64,000 nt of DNA from Sporanaerobium hydrogeniformans (GTDB lineage: Bacteria; Bacillota; Clostridia; Lachnospirales; Cellulosilyticaceae). Location: the NCBI RefSeq assembly GCF_002735925.1, contig NZ_PEDL01000010.1, positions 55,813 to 119,812 of the forward strand. Reading direction: 5' to 3'. The notes under the pieces are model-generated. The model saw only the letters and a program-made list of their open reading frames with translations. It did no database searches and was not told the origin of the DNA. Shown one piece after another: positions 15,870 to 24,818 of the stretch (its first letter is position 1; each line of letters begins with the position of its first letter). Made by a program: the position numbers and the translations under genes.

Positions 15870-17159
15870 ATGAAAAGTATTGGTATTGATATTGGAACAA
15901 CAAGTATATGTGGCATTTTAGTGGATGCTACTACTGGTTTTGTCAAAAAATCTATTACCACTCACAATGACGCTTTTATACTTACAAAAAATCCTTGGGA
16001 AAAATTACAGGATCCTAGAAAAATTGAAAAAAAGGTATGGGAACTTTTAAATAAGCTATTAGAAGAGGATGTAAAGTCCATAGGCGTTACGGGACAGATG
16101 CATGGGATTCTATATGTAAATAAAGATGGTGATGCAGTAAGTTCACTATATACATGGCAAGATGGTCGGGGAGATTTACCCTATCAGGGTTCTACTTATG
16201 CAAAATACTTGCATTCCTATACTGGATATGGTAGTGTAACGGATTTTTATAATCAGCAAAATCATCTAGTGCCTAAAGATGTAGCCGGGCTATGTACCAT
16301 TCAAGATTATATGGTAATGAAGCTGGTAGGAAAAAAGCAGCCACTCATACATAACTCGGATGCAGCAAGCTTTGGTTGCTTTGACGTTAAAGAAAATAAG
16401 TTTAAAATTAATAATGATTTGTTTCCGGATTTTACGAATAAGGTACAGGTAGCGGGCTACTATCGTAACATTCCTGTTTCAGTAGCAATTGGTGACAATC
16501 AGGCAAGCTTTATTGGTGCAGGTTGTGAGGAGGATAGTATTTTAGTAAATGTGGGAACAGGTAGTCAGGTATCCCTTATGACAACTGAAGTTATAGATAG
16601 TACACTTCTAGAAGTGAGACCACTTTATGATAACAACTATATTATGGTAGGAAGTTCTCTATGTGGTGGAAGGTCGTTTGCACTACTGGAAAACTTTTTT
16701 GAACAAGTTGTGGAGATGGCAACAGGTGAAGCAAGTGGTAGTTTATATACCCAGATGCATCAAGTTATTACAAAGTGTGATAAAACAGATTTGGTTTTTA
16801 ATAATAAATTTTGTGGAACTAGGGGAAATCCAACAGTTCGTGGCAAAATTGAAAATCTATCATTGTCAAATTTTACCCCTAAAGATTTTATCATTGGCAA
16901 CCTATATGGTATAGCCAATGAGCTGTATGAAATGTATAGGCTTATGCCGTCTAAAAGTGGCAAGATGATTGGTTCAGGAAATGGAATTAGAAAAAACCCC
17001 GCACTTCAGAAAATCTTTTGCTTAGTATTTGAAAAAGAATTACTCATTCCAGAGCATTGTGAGGAAGCGGCGTTTGGGGCAGCATTATTTTCCATGGTTG
17101 CTAGTGGAATGTATAAGAATTTTAGTGAGGCGAGGGAGATAATTAATTATGTTGTATGA
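15870..17159 (+). CDS. FGGY-family carbohydrate kinase, sedoheptulokinase-like
   Basis: A 429-residue ATP-dependent sugar kinase with the FGGY/ASKHA fold: phosphate-1 loop GIDIGTTS (residues 4-11), IGVTGQMHGILYV (about 75), TWQDGRG (about 98), GDNQASFIGAG (about 210) and GSGNGIRKN (adenosine loop, about 370). Spacing and motifs (GQMHG, TWQDGR, DAASFG) resemble sedoheptulokinases more than xylulo- or glycerol kinases. Located right after the glycyl radical enzyme, it probably phosphorylates that enzyme's substrate or product. The sugar is not determinable from sequence alone. Its 3' end overlaps the next gene by 11 bases. Confidence 0.85.
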   Translation: MKSIGIDIGTTSICGILVDATTGFVKKSITTHNDAFILTKNPWEKLQDPRKIEKKVWELLNKLLEEDVKSIGVTGQMHGILYVNKDGDAVSSLYTWQDGRGDLPYQGSTYAKYLHSYTGYGSVTDFYNQQNHLVPKDVAGLCTIQDYMVMKLVGKKQPLIHNSDAASFGCFDVKENKFKINNDLFPDFTNKVQVAGYYRNIPVSVAIGDNQASFIGAGCEEDSILVNVGTGSQVSLMTTEVIDSTLLEVRPLYDNNYIMVGSSLCGGRSFALLENFFEQVVEMATGEASGSLYTQMHQVITKCDKTDLVFNNKFCGTRGNPTVRGKIENLSLSNFTPKDFIIGNLYGIANELYEMYRLMPSKSGKMIGSGNGIRKNPALQKIFCLVFEKELLIPEHCEEAAFGAALFSMVASGMYKNFSEAREIINYVV

Positions 17160-18168
17160 TACACCAATGTTTTTTGAGAGAAACAGAGTGTTTCGTGTTT
17201 ATCAGGGTGGTAGTATGTTTGATGCTTTTTTTTGTGATGATTCTATAGATGGTAACTATCCAGAAGAGTGGATTGCATCAGCAGTTCAGGCACTCAATCA
17301 AAATTGCACATCAAAAAAAGAAGGGGTTTCAAAAATTAGAGGGACTGAGTATTATTTTGATGAGGTGTTAGAAAAATATCCAAAACAAATGCTTGGAGAA
17401 AAGAAGAAACTAGGTGTTTTAGTAAAGCTACTTGACAGCGCCGTTAGGTTACCCGTTCAGGCACATCCTGACAGAATACTTTCAAAAAAATATTTTCAGA
17501 GCAATTATGGAAAAGAAGAGTGTTGGATCATTCTAGCCACAAGAGAAAATGCCTGTGTTTACTTCGGTTTTCAGGAGGGGATAACGCTAGAAGACTTTAA
17601 AGAAGCCATTCAAAAAGGTGAGCATGACCAGCAGGCCATGGAAAAGGTACTGGTTCGGCATGAGGTTTCCGTGGGAGATGTAATCTTTATTCCACCCAAA
17701 GTAGCACATGCCATTGGTGCAGGCTGCTTGATTTTAGAAATTCAGGAGCCAACTGATTTTACTATTCAGCCAGAGCGCTGGTGTGGTGACTATAGGCTCT
17801 CGGATTATGAAATGTATCTTGGATTGGATAAGGAGGAAGCTCTAGAGTGTTTTGACTTTGACAGCCATTATGATGTGAGGCAGGTACCTATCCTCTTGTC
17901 TAAGCTTAATGGCATCATTTATGAAAGTCTTGTTGATGAGAGACAGACTAAAAATTTTAAGGTTAATAAAGTTACAATAGATGGGGGGAACTATCTATTG
18001 TCTAAAGGCAGTGGGATTTATGTCATTATAGAAGGAAAAGGCAAAATGATTGGGAAAGAATATGAAAAACTAGTACAGAAGGGCGACTACTTCTTTATGC
18101 CTTATCATATTGCGAGTCAGTTTGAAATAATTGGTGAAAAGCTGATTGTTATGGAATGCTATGCTTAA
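17149..18168 (+). CDS. Class I mannose-6-phosphate-isomerase-like protein
   Basis: A 339-residue cupin-fold protein of the ManA class. The zinc ligands are visible: Gln and His in VQAHPD (about residue 100), Glu in KEECWIIL (about 120) and His in VAHAIGAG (about 180). Mannose-6-phosphate isomerases interconvert mannose 6-phosphate and fructose 6-phosphate. Here it is coupled to a sedoheptulokinase-like kinase and a glycyl radical enzyme, so its natural substrate may be another ketose/aldose phosphate. The start lies inside the kinase gene with AGGGAG upstream. Confidence 0.8.
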   Translation: MLYDTPMFFERNRVFRVYQGGSMFDAFFCDDSIDGNYPEEWIASAVQALNQNCTSKKEGVSKIRGTEYYFDEVLEKYPKQMLGEKKKLGVLVKLLDSAVRLPVQAHPDRILSKKYFQSNYGKEECWIILATRENACVYFGFQEGITLEDFKEAIQKGEHDQQAMEKVLVRHEVSVGDVIFIPPKVAHAIGAGCLILEIQEPTDFTIQPERWCGDYRLSDYEMYLGLDKEEALECFDFDSHYDVRQVPILLSKLNGIIYESLVDERQTKNFKVNKVTIDGGNYLLSKGSGIYVIIEGKGKMIGKEYEKLVQKGDYFFMPYHIASQFEIIGEKLIVMECYA

Positions 18169-18259
18169 TTGTAAAACGAAGTTGAACTAAATAAAAAATC
18201 CTTTAATAATATTATTGCATTATTGATTTTGTCGAGGTATTTAAAATATACCTAGTACA

Positions 18260-18420
18260 TATTAGATAATATCCTTTTATGATTGGTACATGTCTTAAAT
18301 GATTAGACTCCTCTATGTATTCTTCCCAAATATGTCTTGTAATGAGCTTTTGAGCCTTTTTACTGTTAGTACATTTTATGCGATAACCACACTCTTTACA
18401 ATCATTAGTATTATATCCTT
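18260..18420 (-). pseudogene. IS1182-family transposase remnant (C-terminal piece)
   Basis: The minus strand from about 18416 down to 18283 reads YNTNDCKECGYRIKCTNSKK, then LITRHIWEEYIEESNHLR. This is the Cys-rich (CxxC ... C) plus WEEY segment of IS1182-type DDE transposases. It is preceded by a stop and is not continued. The rest of the element is gone. A matching N-terminal piece of the same family lies at 46566. Confidence 0.7.
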
Positions 18421-18427
18421 AAATCTA

Positions 18428-18459
18428 GAAAATAAAAGAGCGTCGACTTTGTCGACGCT
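18428..18459 (-). terminator. Terminator of the fasciclin gene
   Basis: On the minus strand AGCGTCGAC, loop AAA and GTCGACGCT form a strong hairpin followed by CTTTTATTTT, about 30 bases after the stop. Confidence 0.85.
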
Positions 18460-18488
18460 TTGAGGGTTACTTGCTAAGTAGCCCTTAC

Positions 18489-19028
18489 TTAAGGCATCAT
18501 GACAGTATCAATAACATGGATCACACCATTTTTCCCCATAATATCTGTCATGATGATTTTAGCTCCATCAATATAAAGAGAACCATCTTTCATTTCTATT
18601 TTAGCTTTACCTTTATTAAGCATTTCAACTTCTTTTCCTACAAGGTTAGTAGCTTCTTTAGAGGTAATCTTACCAGGAATGACGTGGTAAGTAAGAATAT
18701 TGACAAGTGTACCCCTGTTCTCAGGTTTTAAAAGTTCTTCAACAGTACCAGCAGGGAGTTTAGCAAAGGCTTCATCAGTAGGAGCAAACACTGTAAATGG
18801 ACCGGGTCCTTTAAGTGTATCTACAAGTCCAGCTGCTTTTAATGCAGCAACTAAAGTGGTAAATCGACCATCACTAGAAGCAATAGTAACGATATCTTTA
18901 TCGGACATTTGCTTTTGGTTAGTAGTGGTAGATACACTCCTAACATGATGTGCCAGTAAGCTGCTCTGACCAAGTGCTAGCATCAGCACTAAGGTGAGAA
19001 CTATTTTGATAGAATATTTCTTTTTCAT
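18489..19028 (-). CDS. Secreted fasciclin (FAS1) domain protein
   Basis: A 179-residue protein with a signal peptide (MKKKYSIKIVLTLVLMLALG, cleavage probably near AHH) and one FAS1/beta-Ig-H3 domain (about residues 45-178). The FAS1 hallmarks FTVFAPTDEAFAKLPAGTV and LTYHVIPGKI are present, and it ends GVIHVIDTVMMP. Such proteins mediate adhesion at the cell surface. There is no lipobox, cell-wall motif or SLH domain, so it is probably secreted or loosely bound. It is monocistronic with its own terminator. Confidence 0.92.
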   Translation of the reverse strand: MKKKYSIKIVLTLVLMLALGQSSLLAHHVRSVSTTTNQKQMSDKDIVTIASSDGRFTTLVAALKAAGLVDTLKGPGPFTVFAPTDEAFAKLPAGTVEELLKPENRGTLVNILTYHVIPGKITSKEATNLVGKEVEMLNKGKAKIEMKDGSLYIDGAKIIMTDIMGKNGVIHVIDTVMMP

Positions 19029-19086
19029 AAGTTAACTCCTTTACTTATTTTATACGTCCTTATTATGTCCAATAAACTAAAAATTA

Positions 19087-20115
19087 TTAGATAATATATT
19101 TGATTTCTTTATGAGTAAAAAGATTATTAATTTCATGGATAAAGAAGTCTTTAATCTCGTCCATGGTTTCTTTGGGATAAATGTATTTGCCATAACCAAA
19201 CTGTCCGTATTTGAACTGTCTCTCTTTTTCGATCATAGGGAGGGTAGTTTCAGGAAAAACTTGTAAGATTCTATTTTTAGCAATAAGGGTATAACGGTGT
19301 GAAATAATTTCAAAAGTAATAGGGAAATTAAGCTTTTGAGGAAGCTGTACCTTAAGTAATTCAAGAAGTTCATGATAGTCTTCTTTCCAATGAGGATAGA
19401 TAAAGACTGGAGCAATAAGAAAACCAAGGGGATAACCCGCTTGTAGCATTTTAAGGCTGGCCTCTAAGCGTTTATCACGGGAAGGGGTGCCTTTTTCATA
19501 GGCACTGATTACATAATCTGTATTAATACTAAAGCGAACTTCGGTGTGCCCGTGATGAGGAAGATGGACTAGGCTATCTACATCATTAAACTTAGTAACA
19601 AAACGAAAACGCCCATGGGAAGTGTTGCCAAAGAAGGTAATAGCTTTTGCTAGGGCATGAGTATAAGGTTCTACAGGAATAGGGTCTGAAGTAGCAGCTC
19701 CTTCAAAAAGGGTGATTTCAGGTAATCGATCTTCAATATATTTATTTGCTTGGCATAGGATTTCATCGATATTTGCATGCACCCTAACAAAAGGTTTATC
19801 TCCTAAGTTGGTATTTAAGTAGCAATATTCACATTGTCCCATACAACCTGAAACAAGAGGGAGTTGGTAGTGAGCAGAAGGCTTACAGGATTGAAATTTA
19901 AGGCTTTTTTTGGTATCTACTACAAGCGTTCTTTTTCCTTCCCGAAATTGAGTAGCTAGTTCATCTCCTGGAATATGAGCCTTAATCCGATTAGAGCTAA
20001 GTTGAATGATTTGAGTATGGGGTTTATCTTTGAAGGTTTCTAAAATAGCTTGTGCCATAGGATAATGAAGCACATCTTTTTCGAAAATAATACGTTTGGG
20101 TATAAACATAAGCAT
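19087..20115 (-). CDS. Spore photoproduct lyase homologue lacking the H-donor cysteine
   Basis: A 342-residue radical SAM protein aligned over its whole length with SplB, the enzyme that splits 5-thyminyl-5,6-dihydrothymine in germinating spores. Cluster motif GCMGQCEYCYL (CxxxCxxC) is present, and so are SKPSAHY-like, RFSINTDYV, AGYPLGFLIAP and GKYIY elements. In Bacillus subtilis SplB the hydrogen donor Cys141 sits in FEASCTSD; here the equivalent is FEGAATSD (plus-strand codons near 19695), so that Cys is Ala. Either it uses another donor or acts on a different substrate. The start could also be the Met two codons downstream. Confidence 0.85.
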   Translation of the reverse strand: MLMFIPKRIIFEKDVLHYPMAQAILETFKDKPHTQIIQLSSNRIKAHIPGDELATQFREGKRTLVVDTKKSLKFQSCKPSAHYQLPLVSGCMGQCEYCYLNTNLGDKPFVRVHANIDEILCQANKYIEDRLPEITLFEGAATSDPIPVEPYTHALAKAITFFGNTSHGRFRFVTKFNDVDSLVHLPHHGHTEVRFSINTDYVISAYEKGTPSRDKRLEASLKMLQAGYPLGFLIAPVFIYPHWKEDYHELLELLKVQLPQKLNFPITFEIISHRYTLIAKNRILQVFPETTLPMIEKERQFKYGQFGYGKYIYPKETMDEIKDFFIHEINNLFTHKEIKYII

Positions 20116-20153
20116 CTTCTTCCTCTAATAAAATGGATTTACAAATAGTTCAT

Positions 20154-21371
20154 TTAGCCATCAAAACGATTAACTTTAAAGAGTTCTAAGTCCTTACTTA
20201 CCTCTCCCTGATACAGTTTACTGAGCATCATACCACCTAATATAGCAAACAAAATACCATTAGCACCATAGCCTAGGCAATACCAAAGTGATTTATGTTT
20301 AGGGTCTTCACCGATAAAACCTAAATTATCTGGTGTAGAGGCAAAGGCACCACAATAGGCATAATCTAATTCAATATGAGGAATATGGGGGAACATAGTT
20401 TTTAATTGAGCAAGTAAAATAGTATATTTTTCATGAGCTGTTTTTTCATCAAATATACCTGTATGAAAAGGAATATCCTCACCCCCTGCTAGGAGGCGAT
20501 GGTCAGAGGTTGTACGGAAGTAATGATAGGGATCATTGTTATCACGTATGAGTACCTTATTATGCCACCCCTCAAAGCTAGAGACAGGTTGAGTGGCAAT
20601 GTTATAGGTTACCGTTTTAACACCCAAGTTGCGAGTAGTAAAAGAGTCTGTATCGTAGCCTGTAGCTAAAATAACCTTTTTACCTTTTAGAGTATAGCCA
20701 TAGCTTGTGATAACCTCTACACCATCAGGTAGGTAATGAAGCTCCCTAACTTGAGTATTTTCATAAACTTTTAGACCTTGTTCACAGCTTACTTTTAGTA
20801 AATGATGGGTATAAAGAAAGGGGTCTAACTGAGCACCTCCCTTGTGGGCATAAACGCCACCTTTTAAATCAAAGCTAAAAGGGTTATTAGTAGTAGTTAG
20901 AAAGTCAACCTCTAGACCTCCTTTTTTGCGAATAGTATATTCTTCCTCCATCTCACAGACTTCAGTTTGTTTAGCTGTGTATAAGAGAGTATCTTTCCAC
21001 TCAAAATGACACGTATTGCCCTTCTCTTTAATAAAAGCATCTATTTCAGAAAGAGCTTTAAGACCTAAATGATAGGCATGTAATGTCTTTTCTAGGGGCA
21101 TATATTTTTCTAATTCCCTAGCATTACTATCTAGTTCGTATTGTAATAATGAAGTAGTGATACTGGTACTGCCATGACCGATACGATGTTTTTCAATAAG
21201 TATAGCAGGGATGTTAGCTTTTGAAAAATAGTAACCGAGGATACTACCTGTTACCCCGCCACCGATAATAATGATATCTGTTTCTAAATTTTCCGTAAGG
21301 TAAGGATATTGACGAGGTATAGGGTGGGTATGAGTAAATAGAGCTTGGCCTTGTACATAATGCAGTCCCAT
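20154..21371 (-). CDS. FAD-dependent oxidoreductase of the DAO/glycine oxidase family
   Basis: A 405-residue flavoprotein with an N-terminal Rossmann dinucleotide-binding motif (IIIIGGGVTGSILGYYFSK, about residues 34-52, and the ribose-binding Glu in LIEKH) and a C-terminal region VYEN..GFIGEDPK..GYGANGILFA typical of DadA/glycine-oxidase-like enzymes. It presumably oxidises an amine with FAD. The domain order has no Rieske part. The start ATG shares one base with the stop of the gene upstream (TAATG), so the two are translationally coupled. Confidence 0.75.
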   Translation of the reverse strand: MGLHYVQGQALFTHTHPIPRQYPYLTENLETDIIIIGGGVTGSILGYYFSKANIPAILIEKHRIGHGSTSITTSLLQYELDSNARELEKYMPLEKTLHAYHLGLKALSEIDAFIKEKGNTCHFEWKDTLLYTAKQTEVCEMEEEYTIRKKGGLEVDFLTTTNNPFSFDLKGGVYAHKGGAQLDPFLYTHHLLKVSCEQGLKVYENTQVRELHYLPDGVEVITSYGYTLKGKKVILATGYDTDSFTTRNLGVKTVTYNIATQPVSSFEGWHNKVLIRDNNDPYHYFRTTSDHRLLAGGEDIPFHTGIFDEKTAHEKYTILLAQLKTMFPHIPHIELDYAYCGAFASTPDNLGFIGEDPKHKSLWYCLGYGANGILFAILGGMMLSKLYQGEVSKDLELFKVNRFDG

Positions 21372-21976
21372 TAGTGAGTCTCCTTTTCTTGAGGGTAGTG
21401 ATAAGCTTTGGGGATATGAAGTAAATCTTCGAGTTGTTTAAAGAAGTTAAGGGCGATAGGGGATTCTAAACTTTCCTTAACAGGAGCTTCTAAAAAAGGA
21501 AGTTGAATTTCTTTTTCTAAAAGAGCCTTATTCAAAACCTCAGTCATTACACCATAAACAGGAGGGATGGGAGGAGACTTGAGATCTACTTCCATGGATT
21601 CTGTTTTGTAACGATTAGTTTTGTGTTTACCCCAGTAGATGCTACAAGTAGGGCTTCCTTGAATGCCTATATAACATAAAGGCGTATTGGCATTACGTGT
21701 TAATTCTTCTACCATATCCATATAAGGGCTTAGTTCTTTTAAACAATGTTTACGAAAAAAGACATTATCATACTGTTGTCTACCTTGAGGATTACGCCAA
21801 TAACCCATAGCTGTAAATTCTGGACAAGGTAATTGGATAATAGCGATATTTTTGCTAAGTAAGTAATCACATATTTTCTGAGCAACAGCAAAGCGCCTCC
21901 CTAACATATGAACTCTTGTAGAGGGATTAAGAAGGCAATGAGAAACAATAGCAAAGTAGCGAGGTTTATTGGACAT
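21371..21976 (-). CDS. TudS-related putative desulfidase (CD3072-like)
   Basis: A 201-residue protein with three spaced cysteines in the pattern of thiouracil desulfidases (TudS/DUF523 relatives): SHCLLNPST (about residue 14), QLPCPEFTAMGYWRNP (about 50) and GSPTCSIYWGKH (about 110). In TudS three Cys hold a [4Fe-4S] cluster. This matches the family seen in Clostridioides (CD3072). The function here is inferred. It is coupled to the flavoprotein downstream by a one-base overlap. Confidence 0.65.
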   Translation of the reverse strand: MSNKPRYFAIVSHCLLNPSTRVHMLGRRFAVAQKICDYLLSKNIAIIQLPCPEFTAMGYWRNPQGRQQYDNVFFRKHCLKELSPYMDMVEELTRNANTPLCYIGIQGSPTCSIYWGKHKTNRYKTESMEVDLKSPPIPPVYGVMTEVLNKALLEKEIQLPFLEAPVKESLESPIALNFFKQLEDLLHIPKAYHYPQEKETH

Positions 21977-22072
21977 GTGCGAAATCTCCCTTAGTAAGTA
22001 ATCAGTTTTTAATTAGTATTTACTAAAAAAATACAGGTATGCTTAGTCTAAAAAGGAAAACTTTGGAGTTAT

Positions 22073-22115
22073 AAAAAATACGTCTCTTCAATTAAGTAGA
22101 AGAGACGTATTTTTT
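22073..22115 (-). terminator. Terminator of the AraC gene (symmetric)
   Basis: AAAAAATACGTCTCTTC (22073-22089), a nine-base loop and GAAGAGACGTATTTTTT (22099-22115) form a near-perfect hairpin with T/A runs on both sides. The stop codon of the AraC gene falls in the loop, and the hairpin insulates it from the next minus-strand gene. Confidence 0.85.
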
Positions 22116-22988
22116 ACGATAAGCATTGGGTGTGCAGTTGTATTTAGCTTTAAAGGTACGGATAAAATAAGAAATATTTTGAAAACCTACTTCAAGTGCA
22201 ATTTCTGTTACAGAAAGTGAAGTAGAGAGTAACAGCTCACAAGCATTTTGGAGGCGCACGGTATTGATATAGTGAATGCAGGTAAAGCCTGTTTGTTCCT
22301 TAAAAAAGCGAATAAAGTGATATTCGCTGTATTGGAGTAGATTAGCTAGGGTTTGAATAGGTAAATCTTCATTATAATGTTCAAGGATATATTGAATAGC
22401 AATCTTAATTTTTTCGATACGTACAGTATGTATATTTTCAGTAACAGGTACCTTTTGGATAAAGCCATGACCATATAGGAGTGCAAAAAGTTGAAATAAA
22501 GAGGCTTTGATTTCAAGTTGGTAAACGGGGCTTCTGATTTGATAACTTTCCACAATACTTATGAGCGTATGGCGAATGGAGGCATAGTGAAGGGAATCTT
22601 CATGTAAGACGATAGGTAGGGTTAATTCACCTCCTATAAGTGGGGTGATGAAATCCATAGTGACACTATCCATCGCTGCACTTCTTAACATATCTAAATG
22701 AAAAACAATAGCATCATAGTCAAGACAGGAGGAAATATGAGTTTTACCAGAATGAATGCACTGAGGGGGGATAATAATGAGATCCCCTGTTTTTATAGGA
22801 TAATTTTTCAAATTGATAGAAAGATTTCCGCTTCCTGAATGTACATGGATAAGCTCCATTTCATCATGCCAGTGGAGGCACATAGTAGGGGAATTTTTAT
22901 CAAGGTGAGTGGGATAAATTTTCATAGGAAACAGGAGGTCGCCATGAATACCTTGTTCTTTGAAAAAGCTACGGTTAAAATTCTCCAT
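22092..22988 (-). CDS. AraC-family transcriptional regulator with cupin sensor domain
   Basis: A 298-residue regulator: an N-terminal cupin-like sensor (about residues 20-110; LHWHDEMELIHVHSGSG) and a C-terminal double helix-turn-helix (about 190-295; IQTLANLLQYSEYHFIRFFKEQTG, VTEIALEVGFQNISYFIRTFKAKYNCTPNAYRK). It lies head-to-head with the GH13 glucosidase, so it likely activates sugar utilisation genes from the shared 165-base region. Confidence 0.88.
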   Translation of the reverse strand: MENFNRSFFKEQGIHGDLLFPMKIYPTHLDKNSPTMCLHWHDEMELIHVHSGSGNLSINLKNYPIKTGDLIIIPPQCIHSGKTHISSCLDYDAIVFHLDMLRSAAMDSVTMDFITPLIGGELTLPIVLHEDSLHYASIRHTLISIVESYQIRSPVYQLEIKASLFQLFALLYGHGFIQKVPVTENIHTVRIEKIKIAIQYILEHYNEDLPIQTLANLLQYSEYHFIRFFKEQTGFTCIHYINTVRLQNACELLLSTSLSVTEIALEVGFQNISYFIRTFKAKYNCTPNAYRKKYVSST

Positions 22989-23153
22989 ATAAACTCCTTT
23001 AGCAATTTTGTGTTATAAAATAGCAGTTATTTGTAAGAAAAGCTTACACATTATTAGTATACTACTATTGTGAGAAAACTCAATAAATGAGTGGATTAAA
23101 ATTCAAAATAAAATGAAAAAATGGGAATGGACTGAGTAAAGGAGTAAAGGAAT
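22989..23153. promoter_or_regulatory. Divergent control region between the AraC regulator and glucosidase
   Basis: The region contains inverted repeats TGTAAG (23032-23037)/CTTACA (23043-23048) and ACTCA-ATAA-ATGAGT near 23078-23093. On the minus strand TTGAGT and TATACT, 16 bases apart, form a plausible promoter for the AraC gene. Whether the repeats are operators is unproven. Confidence 0.4.
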
Positions 23154-24818
23154 ATGAAAGATAAATGGTGGAAAAAGGTTGTAGCTTATCAAATTTATCC
23201 TAGGAGTTTTATGGATAGCAATGGAGATGGAATAGGTGATTTACAAGGAGTGATTAGTAAATTAGATTATTTAAAGGATTTAGGGATAGATGTCATTTGG
23301 TTATCGCCTATATATGCTTCACCTAACGCAGATAATGGTTATGACATAAGTGATTACCTTAGTATTATGCAGGAATTTGGTACCATGGAGGATTTTGACC
23401 ATCTCTTAGAGGAGGTTCATCAAAGAGGTATGAAGCTAATTATGGATCTTGTTATTAACCATACCAGTGATGAGCATCCTTGGTTTATTGAATCTAGGGC
23501 ATCTAAAAGTAGTAGCAAGAGGGACTGGTACATTTGGAGAAAGCCAAAGGAAGGTAAGGAGCCCAATAACTGGGCCAGTATCTTTGGCGGTTCAGCCTGG
23601 GAATATGATGAAGCTTCAGGAGAATACTATCTTCATCTTTTCGATAAAAAGCAGCCTGATTTAAACTGGGAGAACCAAGAGGTAAGAAGGGCACTTTATG
23701 ACATGATAAATACTTGGTTAGAAAAAGGTATAGATGGTTTTCGCATTGATGCTATTAGTCATATTAAAAAGGCAGAAGGCTTTCCTGATCTTCCTAATCC
23801 AAAAGGCCTTGAATATGTACCTTCCTTCCAATGTCATATGAATCAACCAGGTATTTTAACCTTCCTTAATGAACTCTCACAGGAAACTTTTGCAAAGTAT
23901 GACATCATGACTGTAGGGGAAGCGAATGGTGTAGTAGCACAGGAAGGGGAAGAGTGGGCAGGGGAAAATGGAGTTTTTGATATGATTTTTCAATTTGAAC
24001 ATTTAGCCCTTTGGGACAACACAGATAATCCTTCTAGAGTGGATATGCTTCATGTGAAAAAGGCTCTATCTAAATGGCAGGAAGCACTTTGCAAGAAGGG
24101 TTGGAATGCCTTATTTATAGAAAATCATGATTTACCTCGTGTGGTTTCAAGGTTAGGGAATGATAAAAAATACTGGAAAGAGAGCAGTAAGGCCCTAGCA
24201 ATGATGTATTTTATGATGCAGGGGACACCGTTTATTTACCAAGGCCAGGAGATTGGCATGACAAATATTCATTTATCTCACGTTGAAGAGTATAAAGATG
24301 TTCAAACCATTAGTATGTATAAAGAAGCTTTGGCAATGGGGAAAACACAGAGAGAGGCTTTAGAAAGAGTATGGAATGAGACCAGAGAGAATTCAAGAAC
24401 ACCTATGCAATGGAATAGAAGTAGTAATGCAGGCTTTACAACAGGTATACCTTGGTTTAGCATAAATCCTAACTATAGAGAAATAAATGTTGAGGCACAA
24501 CGAGAAGACCCTTACTCTATTTTTCATTTCTATAAAAAACTTATTAAGATTAAAAAGACTTATCCTGTATTTGAGGAAGGTAACTATAAGCTTCTATTAA
24601 AGGAGGATCAGTACCTTTTTGTCTATACACGAACAACGGAAACAGAAAAAGCAATGATTATCTGTAATTTCTCAGAGGATATAAGGACTTTTCAAGTGAA
24701 TGATGGGCTATTAGCGTCTAACCAAATGCTTCTTAGTAATTACCCAGTAGAATATCATGAGGCACTTCAAAGCATAGAGCTTAGACCTTATGAAGCAAGA
24801 CTTTATAAATGTATTTAA
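23154..24818 (+). CDS. GH13 alpha-glucosidase / oligo-1,6-glucosidase
   Basis: A 554-residue cytoplasmic (no signal peptide) alpha-amylase-family hydrolase of the MalL/oligo-1,6-glucosidase subfamily. Conserved regions: DLVINHTSDEHPWF (I), GFRIDAISHI with nucleophile Asp (II), VGEANG with the acid Glu (III) and FIENHDLPRVVSR with the third Asp (IV). The start of the catalytic barrel (QIYPRSFMDSNGDGIGDLQG) is at residue 10. It releases glucose from isomalto- or malto-oligosaccharides. It is read divergently from the AraC regulator and its 3' end overlaps the convergent MATE gene by four bases. Confidence 0.92.
   Translation: MKDKWWKKVVAYQIYPRSFMDSNGDGIGDLQGVISKLDYLKDLGIDVIWLSPIYASPNADNGYDISDYLSIMQEFGTMEDFDHLLEEVHQRGMKLIMDLVINHTSDEHPWFIESRASKSSSKRDWYIWRKPKEGKEPNNWASIFGGSAWEYDEASGEYYLHLFDKKQPDLNWENQEVRRALYDMINTWLEKGIDGFRIDAISHIKKAEGFPDLPNPKGLEYVPSFQCHMNQPGILTFLNELSQETFAKYDIMTVGEANGVVAQEGEEWAGENGVFDMIFQFEHLALWDNTDNPSRVDMLHVKKALSKWQEALCKKGWNALFIENHDLPRVVSRLGNDKKYWKESSKALAMMYFMMQGTPFIYQGQEIGMTNIHLSHVEEYKDVQTISMYKEALAMGKTQREALERVWNETRENSRTPMQWNRSSNAGFTTGIPWFSINPNYREINVEAQREDPYSIFHFYKKLIKIKKTYPVFEEGNYKLLLKEDQYLFVYTRTTETEKAMIICNFSEDIRTFQVNDGLLASNQMLLSNYPVEYHEALQSIELRPYEARLYKCI

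Noticed and set aside
22989..23153. Catabolite repression (cre) site before the glucosidase
   Set aside because: No sequence matching the cre consensus was found in the divergent region.
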